Origin: Nostocales cyanobacterium LEGE 12452
Lineage (GTDB): Bacteria > Cyanobacteriota > Cyanobacteriia > Cyanobacteriales > Nostocaceae
Direction: 5' to 3'
Length of the DNA stretch: 37,740 nt
Assembly (NCBI GenBank): GCA_015206945.1
Contig: JADEXV010000050.1
Location: forward strand, 1-37,740
A program made the translations under genes and the position numbers. The stretch's first letter is position 1, and every line of letters begins with the position of its first letter. Below are positions 15,691 to 23,454 of the stretch, one piece after another. Below the pieces are notes generated by a model. That model worked only from the letters and a program-made list of their open reading frames with translations, made no database searches and was not told where the DNA came from.

Positions 15691-18600
15691 ATGTCATCTA
15701 ACAGAGAAGGCATGACTGGCAGAAGTATTTTGATTGAGGGTGGCGAGGTTGGGAACCTGATGCGATCGCTCGATTGGTCAAAGACTCCTCTAGGTGATGT
15801 AGCTAATTGGCCTCAGAGCTTACGGAGCGCCATTAGTATTTTGCTGCCTTCTAAAGCCCAGATTTGTCTGTTCTGGGGAACGGAATTAATCACGATTTAT
15901 AACGATGCCTATAGCCCAGCTCTAGCCTCAAAGCATCCTTGGGCATTAGGTCGCCCAGCTAAGGAAGTATGGAGCGAAGTCTGGAATGTTTTAGAAGATT
16001 TGGTTAATGGAGTGATTGCAACAGGAGTTGCATTCTGGGCGCAAGATTATTTATTTTTCTTGAATCGATATGGTTACATAGAGGAAACTTACTTCGATAT
16101 CTCCTACGACCCTGTGCGAGACGAGAGCGGGAGCGTGGGGGGAGTATTTTGCATTGTCAGTGAAACAACAGGACGGGTATTGGGCGATCGCCGCTTACAA
16201 ACTCTGAGCTTATTGGCGAGCGAAACGGCTCAAGCAAAGACTGTAGAAGCAGCTTGCTTGAGTGCAATTCAATCTCTAACAACAAATCCTTATGATATTC
16301 CATTTGCCATGCTGTATCAGGTAGAGGCAGACGGCAGTAATGCAAAGCTGGTTGGAACTACTACTCCAATCGAGCAAATAGAAGCAATACCATCGAGAGT
16401 GAACTTAACTCAGCATAACGATGTATGGAAACTCAACCAAGTTTATCAGACTAGGGAAGCAGCAATCATTGATGATTTGACAACTCGGTTTGGGGCTTTG
16501 CCCAAAGGAGCTTGGGATAAACCTCCGTCGGAAGCTTGGGTCGTGCCGCTGATCCCACCTGGACAGCAACAAATAGTTGGATTGCTGGTATTGGGTATCA
16601 ATCCACACCGCGCTTTTGAGCAGGAGTACCGAAAGTTTTTCGATTTGATAGTAGGTAATGTAACAAGTGCGATCGCCAATGCTCATGCTTATGAAGAAGA
16701 ACGCAAACGCCTTGAGGCACTAGCAGAACTGGATCGAGCTAAAACGACCTTCTTCAATAATGTTAGCCATGAATTTCGCACTCCTCTAACGCTGATGCTG
16801 TCGCCGCTCAAAGAAACGTTAACCGAATTAGATGGAATTATTCCAGCTAAAGCAAAAGCACAATTAGAAATGGTGCAGCGTAATGGAATACGACTACTCA
16901 AGCTGGTGAATACTCTGTTAGATTTCTCACGCATTGAAGCCGGACGCACGATAGCCAGCTATGAACCAATCGATTTAGCTAAATACACCGCAGAACTAAC
17001 AAGCATTTTCCAATCTGCTGCTGAGTCTGCGGGATTAGAATTAATTGTAGATTGCTCTCATGTAGCAGAACTCGTTTACGTGGATCGGCAAATGTGGGAG
17101 AAGATTTTATTAAATTTGCTCTCGAATGCATTAAAATTCACTTTTGAAGGAAAGATTACAGTTTCTTTGCACTCGCTTGGCAATATAGTGTCATTGGTGG
17201 TGTGCGACACGGGTACTGGTATTCCAGCACAAGAGGTTCCCCGGTTATTTGAGCGGTTTCATCGAGTTGAAGGTGCTAAAGGACGCACCTTTGAGGGAAC
17301 GGGTATTGGGCTGTCGCTAGTCCAAGAATTAGTCCATCTACATGGTGGGACGATCGCAGTTGACAGCACGTTAGGTCAAGGAAGTACCTTTACTGTGCAA
17401 TTGTCAACTGGAACGGCTCACTTACCGCAAGATCGTCTCAAGACGAACCAAAGCAGTGTTTATAGCGTCGCTGGTGCAACGTCTTATGTTGAAGAAGCTT
17501 TAGGTTGGCTCCCGAAAGAAGCTGTTGAGCAAGATTTCTCTTCTGCCTCAGATAGCCCCTCTGCTTCTTCTGCCCGAATTCTCGTGGTGGATGATAACGC
17601 AGATATGCGCGATTATTTACAACGGATTCTTAGCGAGTACTACACAGTGGACTTGGCTGTTGACGGTGAGACTGCTCTAGCTGTTGCATACAATACCCCG
17701 CTGGATCTGATCCTCAGCGATGTGATGATGCCAAGAATGGATGGCTTTGAGTTGTTGCGGCAGTTACGAGGTGATTCCAGAACACGTGAAATTCCAATAT
17801 TGCTGTTGTCTGCCCGTGCTGGAGAAGAATCGGCAGTCGAAGGCTTAGAAGCTGGAGCAGATGATTACTTGGTGAAGCCATTCAGCCGACGCGAATTGCT
17901 GGCGCGGGTTGCCGCCAATTTAGAATTGGGACGAGTGCGCCTTGGAGCCAGTCAGCAGCGCTTTCGCTTCCTGGCTGAATCCATTCCCCAAATGGTTTGG
18001 ACGGCTGATGCGATCGGGCAGGTGGATTATTGTAGCCCTCGGTGGCGTGATTACACCGGATTGAGCCTTTTGCAAATCCACGGGTTTGGCTGGCAAGACC
18101 TGATCCATCCAGAGGATCGAGAACACACTATCTCGGTGTGGACTCAAGCAGTTGAGACGATCGCGAACTACGAGGTTGAACATCGTTTGAGACAGGCTGA
18201 TGGAAACTATTGTTGGCATCTCACCCGTGCTTTACCAATGCTGGATGAAAACAATCAAATCATTCGCTGGTATGGCACTTGCACAGACATCAGTGAGCAA
18301 AAGGTTGCAGAGTCAGCCTTGCGTCGTTCTGAAGAACGCTATCGAACGCTGTTTGAGTCCATTGACGAAGGCTTTTGTGTGATCGAAATGCTTTTTGATG
18401 AAAACGGCACGCCGAACGATTACCGCTTTTTAGAAATCAGTCCGTCGTTTGAAAAACAAACCGGGCTCAAGGATGCACAAGGTAAAAGGATGCGCCAGCT
18501 TGCTCCAAATCATGAAAAGCATTGGTTTGAAATTTATGGCAAAGTCGCGATAACGGGCGAACCCATTCGCTTTGAGAATCAAGCTGTTGCCTTAGACCGT

Positions 18601-20253
18601 TGGTTTGACGTTTATGCATTCCGTATTGGGCAGCCGAAACACCGAAAAGTTGGTGTCCTTTTCCAGGACATCACCGATCGCAAACTGACCGAAGCAGCCC
18701 TGCGAGAAAGTGAAGAGCTAAAAAAACGAATTTTAGAGAGCAGTCAAGACTGCATTAAAGTATTAAGCTTAGATGGACGGCTAATCTACTTGAATCAAGG
18801 CGGGCTGAGTCTTCTAGAAATTGATGATCCTGCATCCTTATTTAACGCTGAGTGGATTAATTTTTGGCAAGGCAAAGACCAAGAAAATGCTTTGGTTGCA
18901 CTCGCCGCCGCATCATCGGGCAATATCGGTCAATTTCAAGGCTACTACCCCACTGCAAAAGGCAAGCCGAAATGGTGGGATATTATTGTCACACCGATTC
19001 GAGATGCATCAGGGCAAGTTGTCCAACTCCTGTCAATCTCACGAGATATCACTAAGCAAAAGCTTGCCGAAGCTGAACGCGAACAACTCCTTGAGCGTGA
19101 GCAAGCTGCTCGTCAGCAAGCTCAGACAGCGAATCGAATTAAAGATGAGTTTTTGGCAGTGCTATCCCATGAATTGCGATCGCCCCTTAACCCGATTTTG
19201 GGTTGGACGAGTTTGCTTCGCAAAGGCTCCTTAGACCAAAGCAAAACTGCTTATGCAGTAGAAACCATTGAGCGTAATGCTAAACTCCAGGTGCAATTAG
19301 TTGAAGATTTGCTGGATATTTCTCGCATTTTACAGGGCAAACTGAATTTGAATGTGATGCCCGTCGAGTTAGGTGCAGTCATAAGAGCCGCTTTAGAAAC
19401 TGTTCGATTAGCAGCAGTAGCCAAGTCACTGCGAATTCAGACAACAGTTTCATCCACACTTGTCACGATTAGCGGAGATGCGGTCAGGTTGCAGCAGGTG
19501 CTGTGGAATCTATTATCGAATGCAGTCAAATTTACGCCAAATGACGGTGAAATTACAGTTGTTTTAACAATAGCTGGAACTGATGCCCAAATTACTGTCA
19601 GCGACACTGGAAAAGGTATTGATCCTGACTTTATTCCCTACATCTTTGAACATTTCCGCCAAGAGGATGGGGCAACGACCCGTAAATTTGGCGGATTGGG
19701 ATTGGGACTAGCGATCGCACGGCAAATTGTCGAACTGCATGGAGGCACTATTCAAGCCGAGAGTTTAGGTATTGAACAAGGAGCAACTTTCACTGTGAAG
19801 TTGCCCTTGCCCAAGCATAATGATTACCAGATAAGCAATCAAGCAATTGACGATCCGCTTACGTCTTCTATTTTGCCGTTGCTGAATGTGAAAATACTTG
19901 TCGTTGACGATGAATTCGACACCCGCGAGTTAGTTGTCTTTGTTTTTGAGCAGGCAGGGGCAATTGTTACTTCTGTAGCATCGGCGAGTGCAGCATTGTC
20001 AGTTTTAGTCGAGTTCAAACCTGATGTGCTGGTCAGTGATATTGGAATGCCAGAAATGGATGGTTATATGCTAATACGTAAAATTCGGGCTATGTCACTC
20101 AATAAGCCAATTCCAGCGCTTGCACTCACTGCCTATGCTGGGGAGATTAATTCTAAGCAGGCAGTAGAAGCTGGATTTCAACAGCATATTTCTAAACCAA
20201 TCGATCCAGAGATACTTGTGCTAACTATTGTAGCTTTAATCTCTTGTACATAG
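15691..20253 (+). CDS. hybrid sensor histidine kinase with two transmitter and two receiver modules
   Basis: 1,520 residues, no membrane segments seen, so probably cytoplasmic. Order: an N-terminal PAS-like sensor starting LDWSKTPLGDVANWPQSL; a GAF domain (about 165–335); transmitter 1 with H-box NNVSHEFRTPL (His 360), N-box NLLSNALKF, G1 CDTGTGIP and G2 GTGIGLSL; receiver 1 (about 628–745, SDVMMPRMDG, Asp 677, K in LVKPFS); three PAS domains (about 757–870, 880–1000, 1005–1130); transmitter 2 with H-box VLSHELRSPLNP (His 1160), N-box NLLSNAVKFTPND and G1 SDTGKGID; and receiver 2 (about 1392–1515, SDIGMPEMDG, Asp 1450, K in ISKPID). All phosphotransfer residues are present. It probably takes part in an intramolecular phosphorelay, but no output domain or HPt is adjacent. 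The ATG at 15691 follows gcaggg. Confidence 0.92.
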   Translation: MSSNREGMTGRSILIEGGEVGNLMRSLDWSKTPLGDVANWPQSLRSAISILLPSKAQICLFWGTELITIYNDAYSPALASKHPWALGRPAKEVWSEVWNVLEDLVNGVIATGVAFWAQDYLFFLNRYGYIEETYFDISYDPVRDESGSVGGVFCIVSETTGRVLGDRRLQTLSLLASETAQAKTVEAACLSAIQSLTTNPYDIPFAMLYQVEADGSNAKLVGTTTPIEQIEAIPSRVNLTQHNDVWKLNQVYQTREAAIIDDLTTRFGALPKGAWDKPPSEAWVVPLIPPGQQQIVGLLVLGINPHRAFEQEYRKFFDLIVGNVTSAIANAHAYEEERKRLEALAELDRAKTTFFNNVSHEFRTPLTLMLSPLKETLTELDGIIPAKAKAQLEMVQRNGIRLLKLVNTLLDFSRIEAGRTIASYEPIDLAKYTAELTSIFQSAAESAGLELIVDCSHVAELVYVDRQMWEKILLNLLSNALKFTFEGKITVSLHSLGNIVSLVVCDTGTGIPAQEVPRLFERFHRVEGAKGRTFEGTGIGLSLVQELVHLHGGTIAVDSTLGQGSTFTVQLSTGTAHLPQDRLKTNQSSVYSVAGATSYVEEALGWLPKEAVEQDFSSASDSPSASSARILVVDDNADMRDYLQRILSEYYTVDLAVDGETALAVAYNTPLDLILSDVMMPRMDGFELLRQLRGDSRTREIPILLLSARAGEESAVEGLEAGADDYLVKPFSRRELLARVAANLELGRVRLGASQQRFRFLAESIPQMVWTADAIGQVDYCSPRWRDYTGLSLLQIHGFGWQDLIHPEDREHTISVWTQAVETIANYEVEHRLRQADGNYCWHLTRALPMLDENNQIIRWYGTCTDISEQKVAESALRRSEERYRTLFESIDEGFCVIEMLFDENGTPNDYRFLEISPSFEKQTGLKDAQGKRMRQLAPNHEKHWFEIYGKVAITGEPIRFENQAVALDRWFDVYAFRIGQPKHRKVGVLFQDITDRKLTEAALRESEELKKRILESSQDCIKVLSLDGRLIYLNQGGLSLLEIDDPASLFNAEWINFWQGKDQENALVALAAASSGNIGQFQGYYPTAKGKPKWWDIIVTPIRDASGQVVQLLSISRDITKQKLAEAEREQLLEREQAARQQAQTANRIKDEFLAVLSHELRSPLNPILGWTSLLRKGSLDQSKTAYAVETIERNAKLQVQLVEDLLDISRILQGKLNLNVMPVELGAVIRAALETVRLAAVAKSLRIQTTVSSTLVTISGDAVRLQQVLWNLLSNAVKFTPNDGEITVVLTIAGTDAQITVSDTGKGIDPDFIPYIFEHFRQEDGATTRKFGGLGLGLAIARQIVELHGGTIQAESLGIEQGATFTVKLPLPKHNDYQISNQAIDDPLTSSILPLLNVKILVVDDEFDTRELVVFVFEQAGAIVTSVASASAALSVLVEFKPDVLVSDIGMPEMDGYMLIRKIRAMSLNKPIPALALTAYAGEINSKQAVEAGFQQHISKPIDPEILVLTIVALISCT

Positions 20254-20354
20254 TATTACTTGACAATTACCACATCTGCGATCGCCGTACTCCTTCCCTA
20301 CGGGACGCTATTGCAAACGGAGAAGCAAGCGGGATCTGTCTTCGTATCCTTTGG

Positions 20355-20839
20355 ATGTTGCTTTGGCTATTGCATAGAAATATGGAACCTGGCTGTGCAT
20401 GTGTTATTGGTTTAGAATGTGCAGCGATTAAAGTAGTGTTGGGTGATAAGGTAATGCGGTGTAAAGCCCAGGAGTTAGGACAGAAGTATTACAGTTCGCC
20501 AAACCGATGGTCAAGAGTTGAAAGTCCGACTTTGTGGGGTTGATACGCTGAAAGCAGTGCAACCATTGGGCAATCAAGTCGAAAGAGAAACTGGAATCGC
20601 TGGTAGTTGCTGCTGATAGTCAAGTGATGATTATCCCGGTAGAAAAAGATAGCGACGGGTACATGGTTGCTGAAGTAATGGCTTACGACAAGGGTGAAGC
20701 TGATATTAGTTTTCAGTAAGAATTGCTCAAAAATGGTTTGGCTAAAACGCCTAAGTCAGAGGTAGAATGCCCAAATCAGTTAACATTTGAACAGGCTCAG
20801 AGAATAGCGATCGCATCAAAGGCTGGGGTGTGGAAGTAG
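20355..20839 (+). pseudogene. degenerate staphylococcal nuclease-like gene
   Basis: Joining frames gives an SNase-like protein closely related to the intact one at 33383–33907: ITVRQTDGQELKVRLCGVD, then MIIPVEKDSDGYMVAEVMAY, then ELLKNGLAK, ECPNQLTFEQAQRIA and KAGVW. Damage seen: a frameshift near 20484, a second near 20578, a TAA at 20717–20719 in place of a codon in DISFQ-ELLK, and a short deletion after CGVD. The first part (from ATG 20355) reads VIGLECAAIKVVLGDKV. It cannot make a full protein. Confidence 0.75.
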
Positions 20840-20900
20840 TCCCAAAAGCCGTTAGTCGTTGGTGGTAGTCCCAATCAGTCCCTCTGCCCTGTCCAGAAAT

Positions 20901-20990
20901 GCGATGCCTACGGTTCTTGCTAGCCTACGCACTTCTTGGAAACATCTATAAGTTGTGTTTATCTCAATTGCGTAGGCGTAGCCCGTCGCA
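20901..20990. repeat. Nostoc-type short repeats
   Basis: gcgatgcctacgg (20901–20913) and gcgtaggcgtagcccgtcgc (20970–20989) belong to the family of short dispersed repeats that also appears here at 13859, 29861 and 31562. They lie between the dead nuclease and the secreted protein. They are non-coding. Confidence 0.5.
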
Positions 20991-21041
20991 AGTCTGCGTC
21001 ATTCGCCAATTTCTGCTGAAGTGACTGCAATCGGTCGATAT

Positions 21042-21452
21042 TCATTGTGTAACAGGTGTACCGTTTAAAGTCATCACAGGATCGCGATCGCAAAGGCTAA
21101 TATCAGCTTTCCAACGGGAGGGGAATTTTGAATCAATGAAAGTGACTTTAAATCTGCCCCAATGATAGGTAGGTTTACCATCTACCCCTTCTCTATAGGT
21201 ATCGCAACGTACCGATGAAGACTTTTGTACCCAGTAGCCATTGTATGAACCTCGGTCATTAAACACTCCTGCTAAACCATCAATGAAGATTACTCCATCG
21301 CTACCATAACGCCACACAGCAGTTTTATTACGATCTTCTTGATAAACCACTTTATATTCTTCCGTTTTCCAAACCTCATCTGCTAGAGCTTTTTGAGGCG
21401 CAGCAGTGCAAATCAATAAGGCGTATGTCAGGAGAACATAGTTCTTTTTCAT
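21042..21452 (-). CDS. hypothetical secreted protein
   Basis: 136 residues from the ATG at 21452; a longer frame to 21485 would put 11 residues before the signal peptide. The signal peptide is clear: basic MKKN, hydrophobic core YVLLTYALLICTAA, likely cut after ALA before DEVW. The mature part is about 112 residues with many Trp and Tyr (AVWRYGSDGVIFIDGLAG, WGRFKVTFIDSKFPSRWKAD) and two Cys (in VRCDTY and SLCDRD) that could form a disulphide. No family is recognised. Periplasmic or exported location is inferred. Confidence 0.65.
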   Translation of the reverse strand: MKKNYVLLTYALLICTAAPQKALADEVWKTEEYKVVYQEDRNKTAVWRYGSDGVIFIDGLAGVFNDRGSYNGYWVQKSSSVRCDTYREGVDGKPTYHWGRFKVTFIDSKFPSRWKADISLCDRDPVMTLNGTPVTQ

Positions 21453-21641
21453 AAAATTGACTTTGATCAATTCAAAATTTGGCATGAATTACGAAGTCAA
21501 TTTTCTCACATTTTTATGCGCTTATTGGGAAAATAAAAGGTTTTGGGGCTAATCCCCTCGATCAGCAGCCATCATAGAAAATCAAGCGACTCTTCTTATT
21601 GAGCGACAGTTTATAATATTCTATAAAGATAATTAATAAAA

Positions 21642-21809
21642 ATGATTAAGCCTAAAAATGTGTATCGCGGACACTCAATGGAAAAAGTTGGTCACGGTAA
21701 AAGAGCGGTATTTAAAACAACTATCAACGAAAAAGAATGGTCTGCTGTAACTGAATTAGAGGTAAAAACAGCAATTGATGCTTGGATTGATCAAGGAATA
21801 GAGCCTTAG
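21642..21809 (+). CDS. 55-residue conserved-looking small protein
   Basis: ATG 21642 to TAG 21809 gives MIKPKNVYRGHSMEKVGHGK, then RAVFKTTINEKEWSAVTELE, then VKTAIDAWIDQGIEP. It is compact, has regular codon use and a plausible alpha/beta plan, and resembles small proteins of unknown function that I recall from cyanobacteria. A tataat sequence lies 25–30 nt upstream (21612–21617), close enough for a promoter with a short leader. Its stop codon directly abuts the stop of the opposing remnant at 21810. Function unknown. Confidence 0.6.
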   Translation: MIKPKNVYRGHSMEKVGHGKRAVFKTTINEKEWSAVTELEVKTAIDAWIDQGIEP

Positions 21810-22016
21810 TTATTGGCTACATAGCTTAAAAATGCCCTGGATAATCCGAATTGGTGGGTCATCTAGTGACAACCGAAATTCAACCCACTCACCGAGTCGA
21901 AACACAGGTTTTTCTTTAGTGTTCGGTTGTAAGTTAACTGTGCCAATAAGTTCACTTTCTAAAACAGTAATATTGTCATAAAGAGTGAAGATTTCGTATT
22001 TCCAACCGTGTTGTGA
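21810..22016 (-). pseudogene. 3' part of an unidentified gene
   Basis: 68 codons open after a TAG (22017–22019) with no usable start. They read like protein: HGWKYEIFTLYDNITVLESE, VFRLGEWVEFRLSLDDPPIR, ending IFKLCSQ. Upstream, another frame contains KRVYVKSAKAFGYC, suggesting that the gene once continued and was frameshifted. I do not recognise the family. Confidence 0.4.
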
Positions 22017-22416
22017 CTATTCGACTTTATACAGCAATAACCGAAAGCTTTGGCAGACTTAACATAGACTCGCTTTAACAGACTGAACAGTACACACTTG
22101 AGGACTTTTCAAACATCCTCTTAAAGCGCAGGGCATTAGTAGAAACTATGAAACATGGTAATAAGGAACGCTTTTTTTCAACCAGTGATTCTCAAATGCG
22201 TACAGCGTTTGTTTATATCCCAAGACTAGTTTAAAACTCCCATATTTAATTTTTTTGCAAGCGCTGCTCTGGACTCCTTGCTCAGGGCAGTTTTTCATTG
22301 TGCAGGTGGACTCCCTTGAGCCAAGCACCCGTTGGCAGCAGCTGTAAAGAAAAAAGCAAATTGACTGCTAATATAAAGCTCTACAATAGGCAATTTTTTG
22401 ACTGGAAACATTGATT
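22017..22416. other. non-coding region upstream of the SDR gene
   Basis: 400 bp holding degraded coding-like sequence at its left edge, the solitary repeat end at 22105–22124, and the promoter region of the SDR gene. A 60-codon minus-strand frame at 22146–22328 has no features of a real gene. Confidence 0.35.
22105..22124. repeat. solitary end of the 3332–3478 repeat
   Basis: cttttcaaacatcctcttaa matches the right terminal repeat of the element at 3462–3478 over its full 17 bp plus flank. No partner end or C-run/G-run interior is nearby, so it is a truncated copy. Confidence 0.5.
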
Positions 22417-23232
22417 ATGAGCTTTGCTAATAAAACCATTGTTCTCACAGGTGCATCAGCAGGAATTGGGCGAAAGCTGGCAATCTCGTTAGCCCAACAA
22501 GATGCAAATTTAGTCTTAGCGGCTCGTAATCAAGAAGAATTAGAACAGACACTGACTGCTTGCATCAATCATACACAGAAGGTGATTGCAGTACCTACAG
22601 ACGTAACTCATGCCGTTGCTTGCCAGCATTTGATAGAGAGAGCTATTGCCGTGTTTGGGCAGATTGATATTTTGATCAACAATGCCGGAATTGGAATGCT
22701 GACGTGCTTTGATGAAGTGACAGATTTGTCCATTTTTGAGCGGGTAATGCAGGTTAATTATTTAGGTGCTGTCTATTGTACTCATTATGCCCTACCTTAT
22801 CTAAAAGCTAGTCAAGGATTATTAGTGGCGATTTCTTCAATTTGTGGCAAAACAGGTGTACCGACTCGTACAGGTTACGTTGCCAGTAAACACGCCATGC
22901 AAGGCTTCTTTGATACATTACGGATGGAATTACACTCAACAGGAGTAGATGTATTGGTTGTTTCACCAGGGTTTGTCGCCACAGATATTCGGCAACGAGC
23001 GTTGGGAGCAGATGGAAAACCATTAGGCAAAAGTCCACGTGATGAAACGCAAGGCAATATGTCAGTAGATGAGTGTGTACATCAAATTATCTGGGCGATG
23101 AAGCGGCGTAAAAGAGAACACATCATGACGTTGAAAGGTAAAGTACTCCCTTGGGCAAAACTCATTATGCCAGGATTGGTTGATCGTATAACTGCTGCGA
23201 CCGTTCGCAAGCCAACTGCTACCCAGAAGTAA
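22417..23232 (+). CDS. SDR family NAD(P)-dependent oxidoreductase
   Basis: 271 residues from ATG 22417; a TTG two codons earlier is less likely. It is a classical SDR: TGASAGIG cofactor motif (residues 11–18), NNAGIG, catalytic Ser141 in ISSI, and YVASK with Tyr154 and Lys158. A C-terminal basic segment (WAMKRRKREHIM) is followed by a hydrophobic LPWAKLIMPGLVDRI, as in the DHRS7/YqjQ-like subgroup. The residue after the second strand (AARN) suggests NADP preference. Substrate unknown. It ends 24 bp before the transposon-like element. Confidence 0.88.
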   Translation: MSFANKTIVLTGASAGIGRKLAISLAQQDANLVLAARNQEELEQTLTACINHTQKVIAVPTDVTHAVACQHLIERAIAVFGQIDILINNAGIGMLTCFDEVTDLSIFERVMQVNYLGAVYCTHYALPYLKASQGLLVAISSICGKTGVPTRTGYVASKHAMQGFFDTLRMELHSTGVDVLVVSPGFVATDIRQRALGADGKPLGKSPRDETQGNMSVDECVHQIIWAMKRRKREHIMTLKGKVLPWAKLIMPGLVDRITAATVRKPTATQK

Positions 23233-23256
23233 CCAGAACAGAACTTTAGAAACTGC

Positions 23257-23454
23257 TGTAGAGCGACGAATTATTTGACCGCAGCGACAAATTATAATTC
23301 AAGTTCTTCATGCCTGTAAGCTTTACTGTCAGAGCATCTAATTTTTAGGATTTCTGATATGAAGTTGTAGAAATCGCTTGGATAAGCGATGCAGAAGGAT
23401 TTAGATTGGTGACAAATAATTTGTCGTTATGGTCAAATAATTCGTCGCTCTACA
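23257..23454. mobile_element. 198-bp non-autonomous element with CAST/Tn7-like ends
   Basis: Perfect 24-bp terminal inverted repeats begin TGTAGAGCGACGAATTAT and are followed by TTGACC. Inside each end, a second motif (GCGACAAATTAT left, ACGACAAATTAT right) starts 21 bp after the first. The TGT…ACA termini with repeated TnsB-type sites at this spacing are those of Tn7-like transposons. The motif and spacing resemble the left end of type V-K CAST (ShCAST), as I remember it. The interior of about 110 bp has no gene; it holds a hairpin atcgctt-ggat-aagcgat (23373–23390). The flanking 5-mers (actgc and ctagt) are not a target duplication. Its right end overlaps the stop codon of the kinase. Confidence 0.65.

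Noticed and set aside
18821..19234. 137-codon plus-strand frame inside the hybrid kinase
   Set aside because: An alternative frame over PAS and HisKA coding sequence with no independent features.
20244..20543. 99-codon plus-strand frame after the hybrid kinase as a gene of its own
   Set aside because: Its second half is the frameshifted start of the dead SNase-like gene and its first half is intergenic repeat sequence.
23233..23449. CRISPR or guide-RNA sequence inside the CAST-like element
   Set aside because: The interior has only one short hairpin and no direct repeat of CRISPR length; no Cas or Tns coding sequence is present.
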